Below, in pieces: positions 43,842 through 52,972 of a stretch of 64,000 nucleotides of DNA (positions within the stretch are counted from its first letter, which is position 1; every line of letters begins with the position of its first letter). The stretch is from Pseudomonas sp. MRSN 12121 (GTDB taxonomy: Bacteria > Pseudomonadota > Gammaproteobacteria > Pseudomonadales > Pseudomonadaceae): contig NZ_CP010892.1 in NCBI RefSeq assembly GCF_000931465.1, positions 6,533,388-6,597,387 on the forward strand. The letters run 5' to 3'. The notes beneath the pieces were generated by a model. It did no database searches. It had not been told where the DNA came from and saw nothing but the letters and a program-made list of their open reading frames with translations. Both the position numbers and the translations under genes were made by a program.

Positions 43842-45449
43842 ATGAACATCCGTCAGAAAATGATCGTTTCCGGAGCGCTCAGCGTGCTGGCCATCGCCCT
43901 GGTCGCCGGCATCGGCTGGTGGAGCCAGGCGCGCCTGGCGCAGGCGCTGGCCGATAGCCAACTCAACGCCAGCGCCCTGCGCAATCACCTGGAAGCGGAC
44001 ATGATGCATGACGCCTTGCGCGCCGACGTGCTGGCCGCCTTCGCCAGCCAGCCGGGCGACACCAGCGAGGGCGAGCAGATCAGGGGCGACCTGCGCGAAC
44101 ACGGCGACTGGTTCCGCAAGGCCCTCGCGGACAACGCCAAGCTGCCCCTCGCGCCGGACATCCGCCAGGCGATCGGCGAACTGCAGCCGGTGCTGGAAAA
44201 CTACATTGGCGCCGCCGAGAAGATCGCCGGCGAGGCGTTGCGCGATCCCATCGCCGCCCGCGCGGACATGTCGGCGTTCGCCAAGAGCTTTACCGAAGTG
44301 GAAGGCCTCAACGAGGCCCTGAGCAGCAAGATCGAAGCCAGCACCGCGCAAGCTCGCGAAGCCAGCGAGCGCACCGTGCGCCACGCCGGCTGGTGGCTGA
44401 GCGGTGGCAGCCTGCTGGCCGTGCTGGCGATCTGCCTGCTGACGCGCCGGCTGTTGCATTCCGTCCTGCGCCCGCTGGAAAAGTCGGTCGGTGCGGCCCG
44501 GGCCATCGCGCAAGGCAACCTCAGCCTGCCGATCAGCATCGACAGCGACGACGAGGCCGGCCAGTTGCAAAAGGCCCTGGGCGAGATGCAGGCCAACCTG
44601 CGGGACATGATCACCACCATCCGCCGCGAAAGCGAAGGCTTGCAGGGCACCTCGCACAACCTGAGCCAGACCTCCCAGGGCATCGCCGACGGCGCCAGCG
44701 AGCAGGCCCAGGGCGCGAACAACATGGCCGCGGCCATGGAACAGATGATCAGCAATATCGCCCAGGTGGCCGAACATGCGCGCAACGCCCAGGACATCTC
44801 AGCGCAATCGGAATCCCTCGCCGGCAGCGGCGGCCAGGTCATCCTCGGGGTGGTCGACGGCATGGCCCACATCGCCGAGGCGGTGAACCAGTCCTCGCAG
44901 AGCATTACCGCCCTTGGCCAGTCTTCGGAGGAGATCCACTCGATCATCCAGGTGATCAACAGCATCGCCGAACAGACCAACCTGCTGGCCCTGAATGCCG
45001 CCATCGAAGCCGCCCGCGCGGGCGAGGCCGGGCGTGGTTTCGCCGTGGTCGCCGACGAGGTCCGCAGCCTGGCGGCGCGCACCGCGCAATCGACCCGGGA
45101 GATCACCGGCATGATCGAACGCATCCGCGAAACCACCGGGCAAGCGGTACGCAGCATGCAGACCGGCGTCAGCCGGGTGAACGACGGCGTCGGCATGGCC
45201 CAGCAGGCGGGCACCTCGATCAATGAAATACGCGAAGGCGCACAACGCTCGGCACTGATGGTCGAGGAGATTTCCCACACCATCGGCGAACAATCCAAAG
45301 CCAGCAGCGAAGTGGCGCAACAGGTGGAGATGATCAACCAGATCGCGCAGCGCAACAGCCTGGCCATGCACGAACTGGCGACCACGGTCGAGCACATGGA
45401 ACGCTCCGTCGCCACCCTGCAGACTTCGGTCACGCGTTTTCAGTTGTAG
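43842..45449 (+). CDS. Methyl-accepting chemotaxis protein
   Basis: 535 residues. TM1 is at about 9-28, a periplasmic helical sensor domain at 30-180, TM2 near 186-205, then HAMP and a cytoplasmic signalling domain. The hairpin tip is IAEQTNLLALNAAIEAARAGE ... GFAVVADEVRSLA. There is no C-terminal pentapeptide for CheR. The ATG at 43842 follows AGGGAG. An in-frame GTG at 43836 is less suited. The ligand is unknown. Confidence 0.92.
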   Translation: MNIRQKMIVSGALSVLAIALVAGIGWWSQARLAQALADSQLNASALRNHLEADMMHDALRADVLAAFASQPGDTSEGEQIRGDLREHGDWFRKALADNAKLPLAPDIRQAIGELQPVLENYIGAAEKIAGEALRDPIAARADMSAFAKSFTEVEGLNEALSSKIEASTAQAREASERTVRHAGWWLSGGSLLAVLAICLLTRRLLHSVLRPLEKSVGAARAIAQGNLSLPISIDSDDEAGQLQKALGEMQANLRDMITTIRRESEGLQGTSHNLSQTSQGIADGASEQAQGANNMAAAMEQMISNIAQVAEHARNAQDISAQSESLAGSGGQVILGVVDGMAHIAEAVNQSSQSITALGQSSEEIHSIIQVINSIAEQTNLLALNAAIEAARAGEAGRGFAVVADEVRSLAARTAQSTREITGMIERIRETTGQAVRSMQTGVSRVNDGVGMAQQAGTSINEIREGAQRSALMVEEISHTIGEQSKASSEVAQQVEMINQIAQRNSLAMHELATTVEHMERSVATLQTSVTRFQL

Positions 45450-45467
45450 GCGCCGGACTGCTCCCGC

Positions 45468-46424
45468 CTACCAGTCGAGGACGCCCAACCCGGTATTGGG
45501 CTTGATCCACAGCACCGCTCCGCTATCGCTGCGTTGCTGTATCGAGCGCCCGGCGTCGAGCGTTTCCCCGGTGCGCAGGTTATGTGCCGAATCCGATCGG
45601 CTCGGGCTGAACATCAGGGTGCCTGGCGTGTCCTGGCGAACCCGCATCCGGCGGGGGTAATGCCAATCGCCCAGGGTCAGGTCCTGGGCCAGTTGCCCGC
45701 TCCAGCGCCCGGGTCGGCGCTGCTCGTCGAGCTTCAGGGTCAGGTCCGACAGTGCCACCCCCTGGATGACCACCGGCGGCGAAGCCAGGCCCAGGGTACT
45801 GACGCTGAAACTGCCGTCATACCGACTGACCTCGCTGGAAGCCGGCCACTTCACCCCTGCCACATCGCTCCCGGCCACCAGCGTGCAGGAGGAGAAGCGC
45901 CAGCGGCTGGGTTGCAGGCGGTCCTCGTCGGCAATGTCCAGCGTGACCCAGGTGCCGCCGGCACAGGGCCATCCCATCACCTCCTGGTCGCGGCTCAGCA
46001 GCATCTTGGAGAACGGCCCCCCGCCATACATCCGCAACTGCGTCACCTCGACGCCGTTGATCGCATGCGGCGCAGCGAACTCGGCGAAGACAAGGCTGCG
46101 CAAGCCATGAGGCTGCGGCCGGCCTTGCGCATCCAACGGCTCCAGGGTGTCCAGGCTCAGCTGGGTGCCGGCAGGCAGCTGCAAGCCATCGAGCTGCACG
46201 TCCTGCTCAAGGCGAGGATGAAGGGCCTGGTTACGCTGATCGTCGCGATGGATCTTCCACAGGGTGCACGCCACGAAGAGGGCACAAACGGCTGCCAGCG
46301 CGCCGAAGCGCAGGGGTTGGCGGCGCATCCGGCGTCGACTGGCCGGAATGAGCAAGGCAAGCAGCAGCAAGGGAAGTCCGATAAAGGACAGCATCAGCAG
46401 GTTCAACAGCGTTCCATACATCAT
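45468..46424 (-). CDS. Membrane protein of unknown function
   Basis: 318 residues from ATG 46424. Two hydrophobic N-terminal segments (residues about 3-27 and 39-54) are separated by an Arg-rich loop SRRRMRRQPLR, and a large extracytoplasmic beta-rich domain (GLASPPVVIQGVALSDLTLKL) follows. I recognise no family. Start alternatives at 46448 and 46481 add residues without ribosome-site support. It is convergent with the chemoreceptor gene, ending 18 bases from it. Confidence 0.7.
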   Translation of the reverse strand: MMYGTLLNLLMLSFIGLPLLLLALLIPASRRRMRRQPLRFGALAAVCALFVACTLWKIHRDDQRNQALHPRLEQDVQLDGLQLPAGTQLSLDTLEPLDAQGRPQPHGLRSLVFAEFAAPHAINGVEVTQLRMYGGGPFSKMLLSRDQEVMGWPCAGGTWVTLDIADEDRLQPSRWRFSSCTLVAGSDVAGVKWPASSEVSRYDGSFSVSTLGLASPPVVIQGVALSDLTLKLDEQRRPGRWSGQLAQDLTLGDWHYPRRMRVRQDTPGTLMFSPSRSDSAHNLRTGETLDAGRSIQQRSDSGAVLWIKPNTGLGVLDW

Positions 46425-46655
46425 TGCGCCAAAGATCAAGGCCGGCATCCGTGCAGTCGAAACAGTCGCCCATGGTGTCAAATGCCAACCCTGTGTTCCA
46501 GCGCATTGGCTGGGCGTCGAAGTGAAGTCACCGCGCCTGAAGATGTCGTTCGGCCCCGCCCCCGCAGGCGAAAGCTTGTTGCGGAGCAGGGAACTCGGGC
46601 GGGTGAATGCCTATCAAAGCCCTCGGAATAGTCCCCCCTGTTGGAGTCACCCACC

Positions 46656-46973
46656 ATGCGTTTCAAAACAGCTGTCGCCACCCTGGCCCTGCTTTCCCTG
46701 CCCGTAGGTTCGGCAATGGCCGACAGCTTCTGGCGTAATGTCCTTTCCTCCGGCGCGACCACCGCGTCCACCTACCTGACATTCAAGGATCACAAGCTGA
46801 TCGTCGCCGCCCAGGACGACGCGGGCAGCTTCGTCGCCAGTGAAGGCAACATCCGCGGCCCGTTCCTGGAAGCCGCGATGAACAAAGTCCGGGCCGACAA
46901 TCCGGGCCTGCAGGCCACCGACATGGAGCTGGCGAACGCCATCCTGGCGAAAAACGCCGTCGCCCAGCAGTGA
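46656..46973 (+). CDS. DUF2388 exported small protein
   Basis: 105 residues with signal peptide (MRFKTAVATLALLSLPVGSAMA) and a body (SFWRNVLSSGATTASTYLTFKDHKLI ... DMELANAILA) of the Pseudomonas DUF2388 type. The role is unknown. GGAG lies just before the ATG at 46656, and a strong terminator follows. Confidence 0.88.
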   Translation: MRFKTAVATLALLSLPVGSAMADSFWRNVLSSGATTASTYLTFKDHKLIVAAQDDAGSFVASEGNIRGPFLEAAMNKVRADNPGLQATDMELANAILAKNAVAQQ

Positions 46974-47002
46974 CCGTCCGCCTGTAGCCGGTTGGCGCAA
47001 TA

Positions 47003-47034
47003 AAAAATGCCGCTCTTTCGAGCGGCATTTTTTT
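47003..47034. terminator. Bidirectional terminator between the DUF2388 gene and gcvP
   Basis: AATGCCGCTC-TTTC-GAGCGGCATT with A-run on the left and a seven-base T-run on the right. It serves both convergent genes. Confidence 0.95.
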
Positions 47035-47049
47035 GCCCGGCGTCCGGCC

Positions 47050-49923
47050 TCAGCGATAGGCATCCACCGGCACGCAGGCGCAGAACAGGTTGCGGTCGCC
47101 GTAGACGTTGTCGACCCGGTTCACCGTCGGCCAGTACTTGTGCGCCCGGGTATGCGGGCTGGGGATCACCGCCTGCTCGATGCTGTAGGGCCGCTCCCAG
47201 ACACCGGCGATATCCGCCAGGGTATGGGGCGCGCGCTTGAGCGGGTTGTCCTCGGCCGGCCAGTTGCCCTCCTGGACCTGGGCGATCTCGGCGCGGATGC
47301 TCAACATGGCCTCGATGAAGCGGTCCAGCTCGGCCTTGGACTCGCTTTCGGTGGGCTCCACCATCAGCGTGCCCGGCACCGGGAACGACATGGTCGGCGC
47401 ATGGAAGCCGTAATCCATCAGGCGCTTGGCCACGTCCTCTTCGCTGATGCCGGTCTGTGCCTTGAGCGGCCGCAGGTCGAGGATGCATTCGTGGGCGACC
47501 CGGCCATTGCGTCCGCTGTAGAGCACCGCGAAGGCCCCGCTCAGTTGTTCGGCCAGGTAGTTCGCGGCGAGGATCGCCACTTCGCTGGCGTCCGCCAGTT
47601 GCGGCCCCATCATCGCGATGTACATCCAGCTGATCGGCAGGATGCTCGCGCTGCCCCAGGGCGCCGCGCTGACCGCGCCGTTCTGCGGCAGCGGCCCGTC
47701 GATGGCCACCACCGGATGGTTGGCGACGAACGGCGCCAGGTGCGCCCGCACGCCGATCGGCCCCATGCCCGGGCCTCCACCGCCGTGGGGAATGCAGAAG
47801 GTCTTGTGCAGGTTCATGTGGGAAACGTCGGCGCCAATATCGGCCGGCCGCGCCAGCCCGACCTGCGCGTTGAGGTTCGCGCCATCCATGTACACCTGGC
47901 CGCCGTGGCGGTGGATCACCTCGCAGATCTCGCTGATGCCTTCCTCGTACACGCCGTGGGTCGAGGGATAGGTCGCCATCAGGCACGACAGATGCCCGCC
48001 GGCGGCGCTGGCCTTGTCTTTGAGGTCTTGCAGGTCGACGTTGCCGGCATCGTCGCAATCGACGATCACCACCTGCATGCCGGCCATCTGCGCCGAGGCC
48101 GGGTTGGTGCCGTGAGCCGAGGCCGGGATCAGACAGACATTGCGCTCGCCCTGCTGGCGGCTCTCGTGGTATTTGCGGATCGCCAGCAGCCCGGCGTATT
48201 CGCCCTGGGCCCCGGAGTTGGGCTGCATGCAGATCGCGTCGAAGCCGGTAATGGCGCACAACCAGCGCTCGAGCTCGGCGATCATCAGCGAATAACCCAG
48301 CGCCTGCTCCGCCGGGGCAAAGGGATGCAGGTCGGCGAATTCGGGCCAGGTGATGGGGATCATCTCGCTGCTGGCGTTGAGTTTCATGGTGCAGGAGCCC
48401 AGGGGGATCATCGACTGGTTCAGCGCCAGGTCCTTGTTCTCCAGCTGTTTGAGGTAACGCAGCATCTCGGTTTCGCTGTGGTGGCTGTTGAACACCGGAT
48501 GGCTCAGGTAAGGCGTGGTGCGCAGCAACTCCTGGGGGATGCCCGGAGCCAGGGCCTCGGCATCCAGTTGCGCGACCTCCAGCCCGTGGTCGGCGCCGAG
48601 GAACACATCGAACAACCGGGCGACCGTATTCTCGTCGCAGGTCTCGTCCAGGCTCAGCCCCAGCTGCCCGCGCCCGAGGATCCGCAGGTTGATCCGCAGC
48701 GCCTTGGCGCTCTCGATAATCGCCGTCTGGCTGCCGCCGACGTCCAGGGTGAGGGTGTCGAAGAACCAGCGGTTCACGCGGGCGATGCCCTTGCGTTCCA
48801 GGCCCGCGGCCAGAATGCAGGTCAGGCGATGCACGCGCTGGGCGATGCGCCGCAGGCCTTGCGGGCCGTGATAGACCGCATAGAAGCTGGCGATATTGGC
48901 CAGCAGCACCTGGGCGGTGCAGATATTCGAGTTGGCCTTCTCGCGGCGGATATGCTGCTCGCGGGTCTGCAGGGCCATGCGCAGCGCGACGTTGCCCCGG
49001 GCATCCCGGGACACGCCGATGATCCGTCCCGGAATCGCCCGCTTGTACTCTTCGCGACTGGCGAAATACGCCGCGTGGGGGCCGCCGTAGCCCATGGGCA
49101 CGCCGAAACGCTGGGACGAACCGAATACCACGTCGGCCCCCAGTTCGCCCGGCGGTGTCAGCAGCAACAGGCTCAGCAGGTCGGCCGCCACGCAGGCCAG
49201 TGCCTGCTGGGCGTGCAGGTGATCGATCAGCGGCCGCAGGTCGTGGATCTCGCCGTGGGTGTCCGGGTATTGCAGCAAGGCCCCGAACACCTGGTGCTGC
49301 TTGAGCTGCTCCAGGCTGTCGACCACCAGCTCGAAGCCAAAGCCTTCGGCGCGGGTCTGCAACACCGAGAGGGTTTGCGGATGGCAGTTGCGGTCGACGA
49401 AGAACAGATTGCTCTTGGACTTGGCCACGCGCTTGGCCAGGGCCATGGCCTCGGCGGCGGCCGTGGCTTCGTCCAGCAGCGAGGCGTTGGCCAGCTCCAG
49501 GCCCGTGAGGTCGATGGTCAGTTGCTGGAAATTGAGCAGGGCCTCGAGCCGGCCCTGGGCGATTTCCGGTTGGTACGGCGTGTAGGCGGTGTACCAGCCG
49601 GGGTTTTCCAGCACGTTGCGCAAGATCACGGTGGGGGTCAGGGTGCCGTGGTAGCCCATGCCGATCAGGCTGGTCCAGACCTGGTTCTGCTCGGCATAAC
49701 CGCGCAGCCTGGCCAGGGCGGCCTGCTCGTCCAGCGCCGGCGGCAAGTCCAGTGCCCGGTTGAAGCGGATGCCCGGCGGCACGGTCTGCTCGATCAGTTC
49801 GACCCGGCTGCCCAGCCCCAGGCTGTCGAGCATCGCTTGCTGCTCGGCGGCGTCGGGCCCGAGGTGACGCCGCAGAAAGGCATTGGGGTCGCGTAACTGG
49901 CTCAAGGACGGCAACTGGGACAT
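47050..49923 (-). CDS. gcvP: Glycine dehydrogenase (decarboxylating), P-protein
   Basis: 957 residues, full-length P-protein with two homologous halves. The PLP Lys is in MNLHKTFCIPHGGGGPGMGPIG near 700. It decarboxylates glycine and passes the aminomethyl group to lipoyl-GcvH. I chose ATG 49923 (MSQLPSLSQLRDPNAFLRRHLG), preceded by GAGAGAG. The frame is open to 50544 but overlaps the divergent DegT gene. It is separated from gcvH-gcvT by that gene, so it must have its own promoter in the 174-base gap. Confidence 0.96.
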   Translation of the reverse strand: MSQLPSLSQLRDPNAFLRRHLGPDAAEQQAMLDSLGLGSRVELIEQTVPPGIRFNRALDLPPALDEQAALARLRGYAEQNQVWTSLIGMGYHGTLTPTVILRNVLENPGWYTAYTPYQPEIAQGRLEALLNFQQLTIDLTGLELANASLLDEATAAAEAMALAKRVAKSKSNLFFVDRNCHPQTLSVLQTRAEGFGFELVVDSLEQLKQHQVFGALLQYPDTHGEIHDLRPLIDHLHAQQALACVAADLLSLLLLTPPGELGADVVFGSSQRFGVPMGYGGPHAAYFASREEYKRAIPGRIIGVSRDARGNVALRMALQTREQHIRREKANSNICTAQVLLANIASFYAVYHGPQGLRRIAQRVHRLTCILAAGLERKGIARVNRWFFDTLTLDVGGSQTAIIESAKALRINLRILGRGQLGLSLDETCDENTVARLFDVFLGADHGLEVAQLDAEALAPGIPQELLRTTPYLSHPVFNSHHSETEMLRYLKQLENKDLALNQSMIPLGSCTMKLNASSEMIPITWPEFADLHPFAPAEQALGYSLMIAELERWLCAITGFDAICMQPNSGAQGEYAGLLAIRKYHESRQQGERNVCLIPASAHGTNPASAQMAGMQVVIVDCDDAGNVDLQDLKDKASAAGGHLSCLMATYPSTHGVYEEGISEICEVIHRHGGQVYMDGANLNAQVGLARPADIGADVSHMNLHKTFCIPHGGGGPGMGPIGVRAHLAPFVANHPVVAIDGPLPQNGAVSAAPWGSASILPISWMYIAMMGPQLADASEVAILAANYLAEQLSGAFAVLYSGRNGRVAHECILDLRPLKAQTGISEEDVAKRLMDYGFHAPTMSFPVPGTLMVEPTESESKAELDRFIEAMLSIRAEIAQVQEGNWPAEDNPLKRAPHTLADIAGVWERPYSIEQAVIPSPHTRAHKYWPTVNRVDNVYGDRNLFCACVPVDAYR

Positions 49924-50097
49924 GACAGGCTCTCTCTCAGGCGGCGCTCGGCGTCGGTGCAACACGGTCAAAGCAGCATAGCAGCCGATCCCCCGCGCCG
50001 ACGGTGTGGCACCGCGGGCGCAGCGGGGGCATGATGCTCGACTCCGGCGCGGCCCGCCGCCCGGCCTCGACCTCCGCTTATCGGGTATTCCATCGTC

Positions 50098-51237
50098 ATG
50101 AGCCAGCTGCCTTTCCTGCCGTTCTCCAAACCCACCATCGATGAAGCCACCATTGCCAGCGTCGGCGAAGTGCTGCGTTCGGGCTGGATCACCAGCGGCC
50201 CCAAGGTCCAGGCCTTCGAAGCGCAACTCTCGGAATTCTGTGGCGGACGCCCGGTGCGCACCTTCAATTCCGGCACCTGCACCATGGAGATCGCCTTGCG
50301 TATCGCCGGCATTGGCCCTGGCGACGAGGTCATCACTACGCCGATCTCCTGGGTGGCCACGGCCAACGTGATTCTCGAAGTCGGCGCGACCCCGGTGTTC
50401 GCCGATATCGACCCGGTGACCCGCAACCTCGACCTGGCCCAGGTGGAAGCGGCCATCACCCCGCGGACCCGGGCCATCATCCCGGTGTTCCTCGCCGGCC
50501 TGCCGCTGGACATGACACGCCTCTACGCCCTGGCGCACAAACACGGCCTGCGGGTCCTGGAGGACGCCGCCCAGGCGCTGGGTTCAAGCTGGAACGGCGA
50601 GCGTATCGGCGCCGGCGGCGACTTCGTCTCGTTCAGCTTCCAGGCCAACAAGAACGTCACCTGCAGCGAAGGTGGCGCCCTGGTGCTGAACGACGCCGAA
50701 GAGGCGCGCCTGGCGGAGAAGTACCGCCTGCAAGGCGTAACGCGCCACGGCTTCGACGGCCTGGACGTGGATGTGTTGGGCGGCAAATTCAACATGACCG
50801 ACGTCGCGGCCGCCATCGGCCTGGGCCAGTTCGCCCATCTCGAGGCGCTGACCGCGCATCGCCGCGAGCTGGCCCGGCATTACTTCGATTGCTTCGGCAA
50901 CGACTTCGAGGCGCGCTACGGCGCCCAGCTACCGCCGGCGGACTTCAGCAACAGCAACTGGCACCTGTTCCAACTGGTGCTGCCGGAGCGGCATGACGGC
51001 AAACCGGCACGCGCGACCTTCATGGAGCGGATGCAGGAACGCGGGATCGGCATCGGCTATCACTACCCGCCGATTCACTTGCTGAGCCTGTACCGCGAAC
51101 GCGGCTTCAAGGAGGGGATGTTCCCGGTGGCGGAGCGGGTGGGACGCCTGATCGTCTCGCTGCCGATGTTCACGGCCATGACCAAAAGCGATGTAGAACG
51201 GTCGGTGGCGACCGTGAAGGAAGTGTTGCAAGGGTAA
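50098..51237 (+). CDS. DegT/DnrJ/EryC1/StrS-family PLP aminotransferase
   Basis: 379 residues, sugar-aminotransferase fold. The cofactor Lys185 is in FSFQANKNVTCSEGGAL, and RFNSGTCTMEIALRIAGIGPGDEVITTPISWVATAN-type N-terminal elements are present. These enzymes usually aminate nucleotide keto-sugars for polysaccharides (ArnB-like). No glycan genes are nearby, so the substrate is unclear. It is inserted between gcvP and gcvH in the opposite orientation. Confidence 0.9.
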   Translation: MSQLPFLPFSKPTIDEATIASVGEVLRSGWITSGPKVQAFEAQLSEFCGGRPVRTFNSGTCTMEIALRIAGIGPGDEVITTPISWVATANVILEVGATPVFADIDPVTRNLDLAQVEAAITPRTRAIIPVFLAGLPLDMTRLYALAHKHGLRVLEDAAQALGSSWNGERIGAGGDFVSFSFQANKNVTCSEGGALVLNDAEEARLAEKYRLQGVTRHGFDGLDVDVLGGKFNMTDVAAAIGLGQFAHLEALTAHRRELARHYFDCFGNDFEARYGAQLPPADFSNSNWHLFQLVLPERHDGKPARATFMERMQERGIGIGYHYPPIHLLSLYRERGFKEGMFPVAERVGRLIVSLPMFTAMTKSDVERSVATVKEVLQG

Positions 51238-51241
51238 GGCC

Positions 51242-51288
51242 ATCGCCGCCAGGCTCGCTGCGACAAGAACAGCGGGCCTGGCGGCGAT
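51242..51288. repeat. Inverted repeat between the DegT gene and gcvH
   Basis: ATCGCCGCCAGGC (51242-51254) and GCCTGGCGGCGAT (51276-51288) are a perfect 13-base dyad across 21 bases. It lies between convergent genes and probably acts as a REP-like bidirectional 3'-end structure. Confidence 0.7.
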
Positions 51289-51299
51289 CGATGCGCGGC

Positions 51300-51683
51300 T
51301 TATTCGCCGATCGAAGCCTTGTAGCCGGCGGCGTCCAGCAGCTTGTCCAGGTCAGCGCTGTTGCTTGGCTTGAGCTTGAAGATCCAGGCGTCGTACGGCT
51401 CGCTGTTGAGCAGCTCCGGGCTGGCGCTCAGCTCTTCGTTGACCGCGATCACTTCGCCCGCCACGGGCGCATAGATGTCGGAAGCGGCTTTCACCGACTC
51501 GACTACCCCGGCCTGGTCGCCAGCGCCGAATACGTTACCGACTTCGGTCAGCTCGACGAACACAACGTCGCCCAGGGCTTCCTGGGCGTGGTCGCTGATG
51601 CCCACGGTCACGCTGCCGTCGGCTTCCAGACGGGCCCATTCGTGACTTTCGGCAAAACGCAGGTCAGCAGGGATATCGCTCAT
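51300..51683 (-). CDS. gcvH: Glycine cleavage system H-protein
   Basis: 127 residues. The lipoylated Lys65 is in GVVESVKAASDIYAPVAGE. It shuttles the aminomethyl group between GcvP, GcvT and the L-protein. The ATG at 51683 follows GAGGA. It lies 50 bases after gcvT on the same strand. Confidence 0.96.
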   Translation of the reverse strand: MSDIPADLRFAESHEWARLEADGSVTVGISDHAQEALGDVVFVELTEVGNVFGAGDQAGVVESVKAASDIYAPVAGEVIAVNEELSASPELLNSEPYDAWIFKLKPSNSADLDKLLDAAGYKASIGE

Positions 51684-51733
51684 GTTCTGTGTCCTCAAGA
51701 AGAAGTGTCAGCGGAAATCCCGCCGGAAATAAG

Positions 51734-52816
51734 TTAGATCAAGGTTTTGCCATGACGCACGAAGGTCGGTTTGACCACCCGGACCGGGTACCACTTGCCA
51801 CGGATTTCCACTTCGGCGCGGTCGGCGGTCGCCATGGGCACCCGCGCCAAGGCGATCGATTTGCTAAGCGTAGGAGAGAAACTACCACTGGTGATCTCTC
51901 CTTCGCCAACATCGGCGATGCGCACCACCTGGTGAGCGCGCAGCACGCCGCGCTCTTCCAGCACCAGGCCGACCAGCTTGTGGCTGATCCCACGGGCGCG
52001 CTCGGCCTCCAGCGCCGTGCGGCCGATGAACTTACGCGACGCCGGCTCCCAGGCGATGCTCCAGCCCATGTTGGCCACCAGCGGTGAAACGTCCTGGCTT
52101 ATGTCCTGGCCGTAGAGGTTCATGCCGGCCTCCAGGCGCAGGGTGTCGCGCGCGCCGAGGCCGATCGGGGAAATGCCCGCGCCGACCAGGTCGTTGAAGA
52201 ATGCCGGGGCCTGATCGGCGGGCAGGACGATTTCCAGGCCATCCTCGCCGGTATAGCCGGTACGCGCGATGAACCAGTCGCCATCGGCCTGGCCTTCGAA
52301 AGGCTTGAGTTGCTGGATCAGGGTGCTGCGCGACTGGCTCACCAGCTCGGCGATCTTGTGCCGGGCCTGGGGCCCCTGGATCGCCAGCATCGCCAGCTCG
52401 CTGCGTTCGTGCAGTTGCACCTGGAAAGCGCCCAGTTGGGCCTGCATCCAGGCCATGTCCTGGTCGCGGGTGGCGGCGTTGAACACCAGCCGGTAACCGG
52501 CCTCGCTGCGGTAGACGATCATGTCGTCGACGATACCGCCGTGCTCGTTGAGCATTGCGCTGTACAAGGCCCGACCGGGGCTGTGCAGGCGTTCGACATC
52601 GTTGGCCAGCAGGTGCTGGAGCCAGGCCTTGGCCTGGGGTCCGTCGACATCGATCACGGTCATGTGGGATACATCGAAAACCCCGCAGTCGCGTCGCACC
52701 TGATGGTGCTCCTCGACCTGCGAGCCGTAATGCAAAGGCATATCCCAACCGCCAAAATCGACCATCTTCGCGCCCAGGGCGAGATGAAGGTCATACAGAG
52801 GCGTGCGCTGTCCCAT
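51734..52816 (-). CDS. gcvT: Glycine cleavage system aminomethyltransferase, T-protein
   Basis: 360 residues of the GcvT family, with folate-binding motifs (VFDVSHMTVIDVDGPQA near 44, YTGEDGLEIVLP near 193, LGARDTLRLEAGMNLYG near 225). It releases ammonia and forms methylene-tetrahydrofolate. AAGGAG precedes the ATG at 52816. No glycine riboswitch pattern was found upstream. Confidence 0.96.
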   Translation of the reverse strand: MGQRTPLYDLHLALGAKMVDFGGWDMPLHYGSQVEEHHQVRRDCGVFDVSHMTVIDVDGPQAKAWLQHLLANDVERLHSPGRALYSAMLNEHGGIVDDMIVYRSEAGYRLVFNAATRDQDMAWMQAQLGAFQVQLHERSELAMLAIQGPQARHKIAELVSQSRSTLIQQLKPFEGQADGDWFIARTGYTGEDGLEIVLPADQAPAFFNDLVGAGISPIGLGARDTLRLEAGMNLYGQDISQDVSPLVANMGWSIAWEPASRKFIGRTALEAERARGISHKLVGLVLEERGVLRAHQVVRIADVGEGEITSGSFSPTLSKSIALARVPMATADRAEVEIRGKWYPVRVVKPTFVRHGKTLI

Positions 52817-52972
52817 GGGTTTCTCCTTCCGGGCGTGGCGAAGGTACGGGGGGTCGCCCTATGAGCTGAAAGCCTTGAAATAGATGGTTTTCAGACAGCT
52901 ACGACGACCAGATCAGAAAGATCGCCCGCACCGAATGCCGCGCATTGTAGCTGCATGGTGTGACCCTGGCAC

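Noticed and set aside
47140..49896. 918-codon plus-strand frame opposite gcvP
   Set aside because: Complete overlap with gcvP, whose motifs are conserved; the antisense product has no recognisable domain.
49923..50544. Longer gcvP start reaching 50544
   Set aside because: The extension lies over the divergent DegT gene and lacks P-protein similarity; the ATG at 49923 gives the canonical N-terminus.
52817..52972. Possible glycine riboswitch before gcvT
   Set aside because: I looked for the conserved glycine-aptamer cores on the minus strand and found none; only a normal ribosome site is present.
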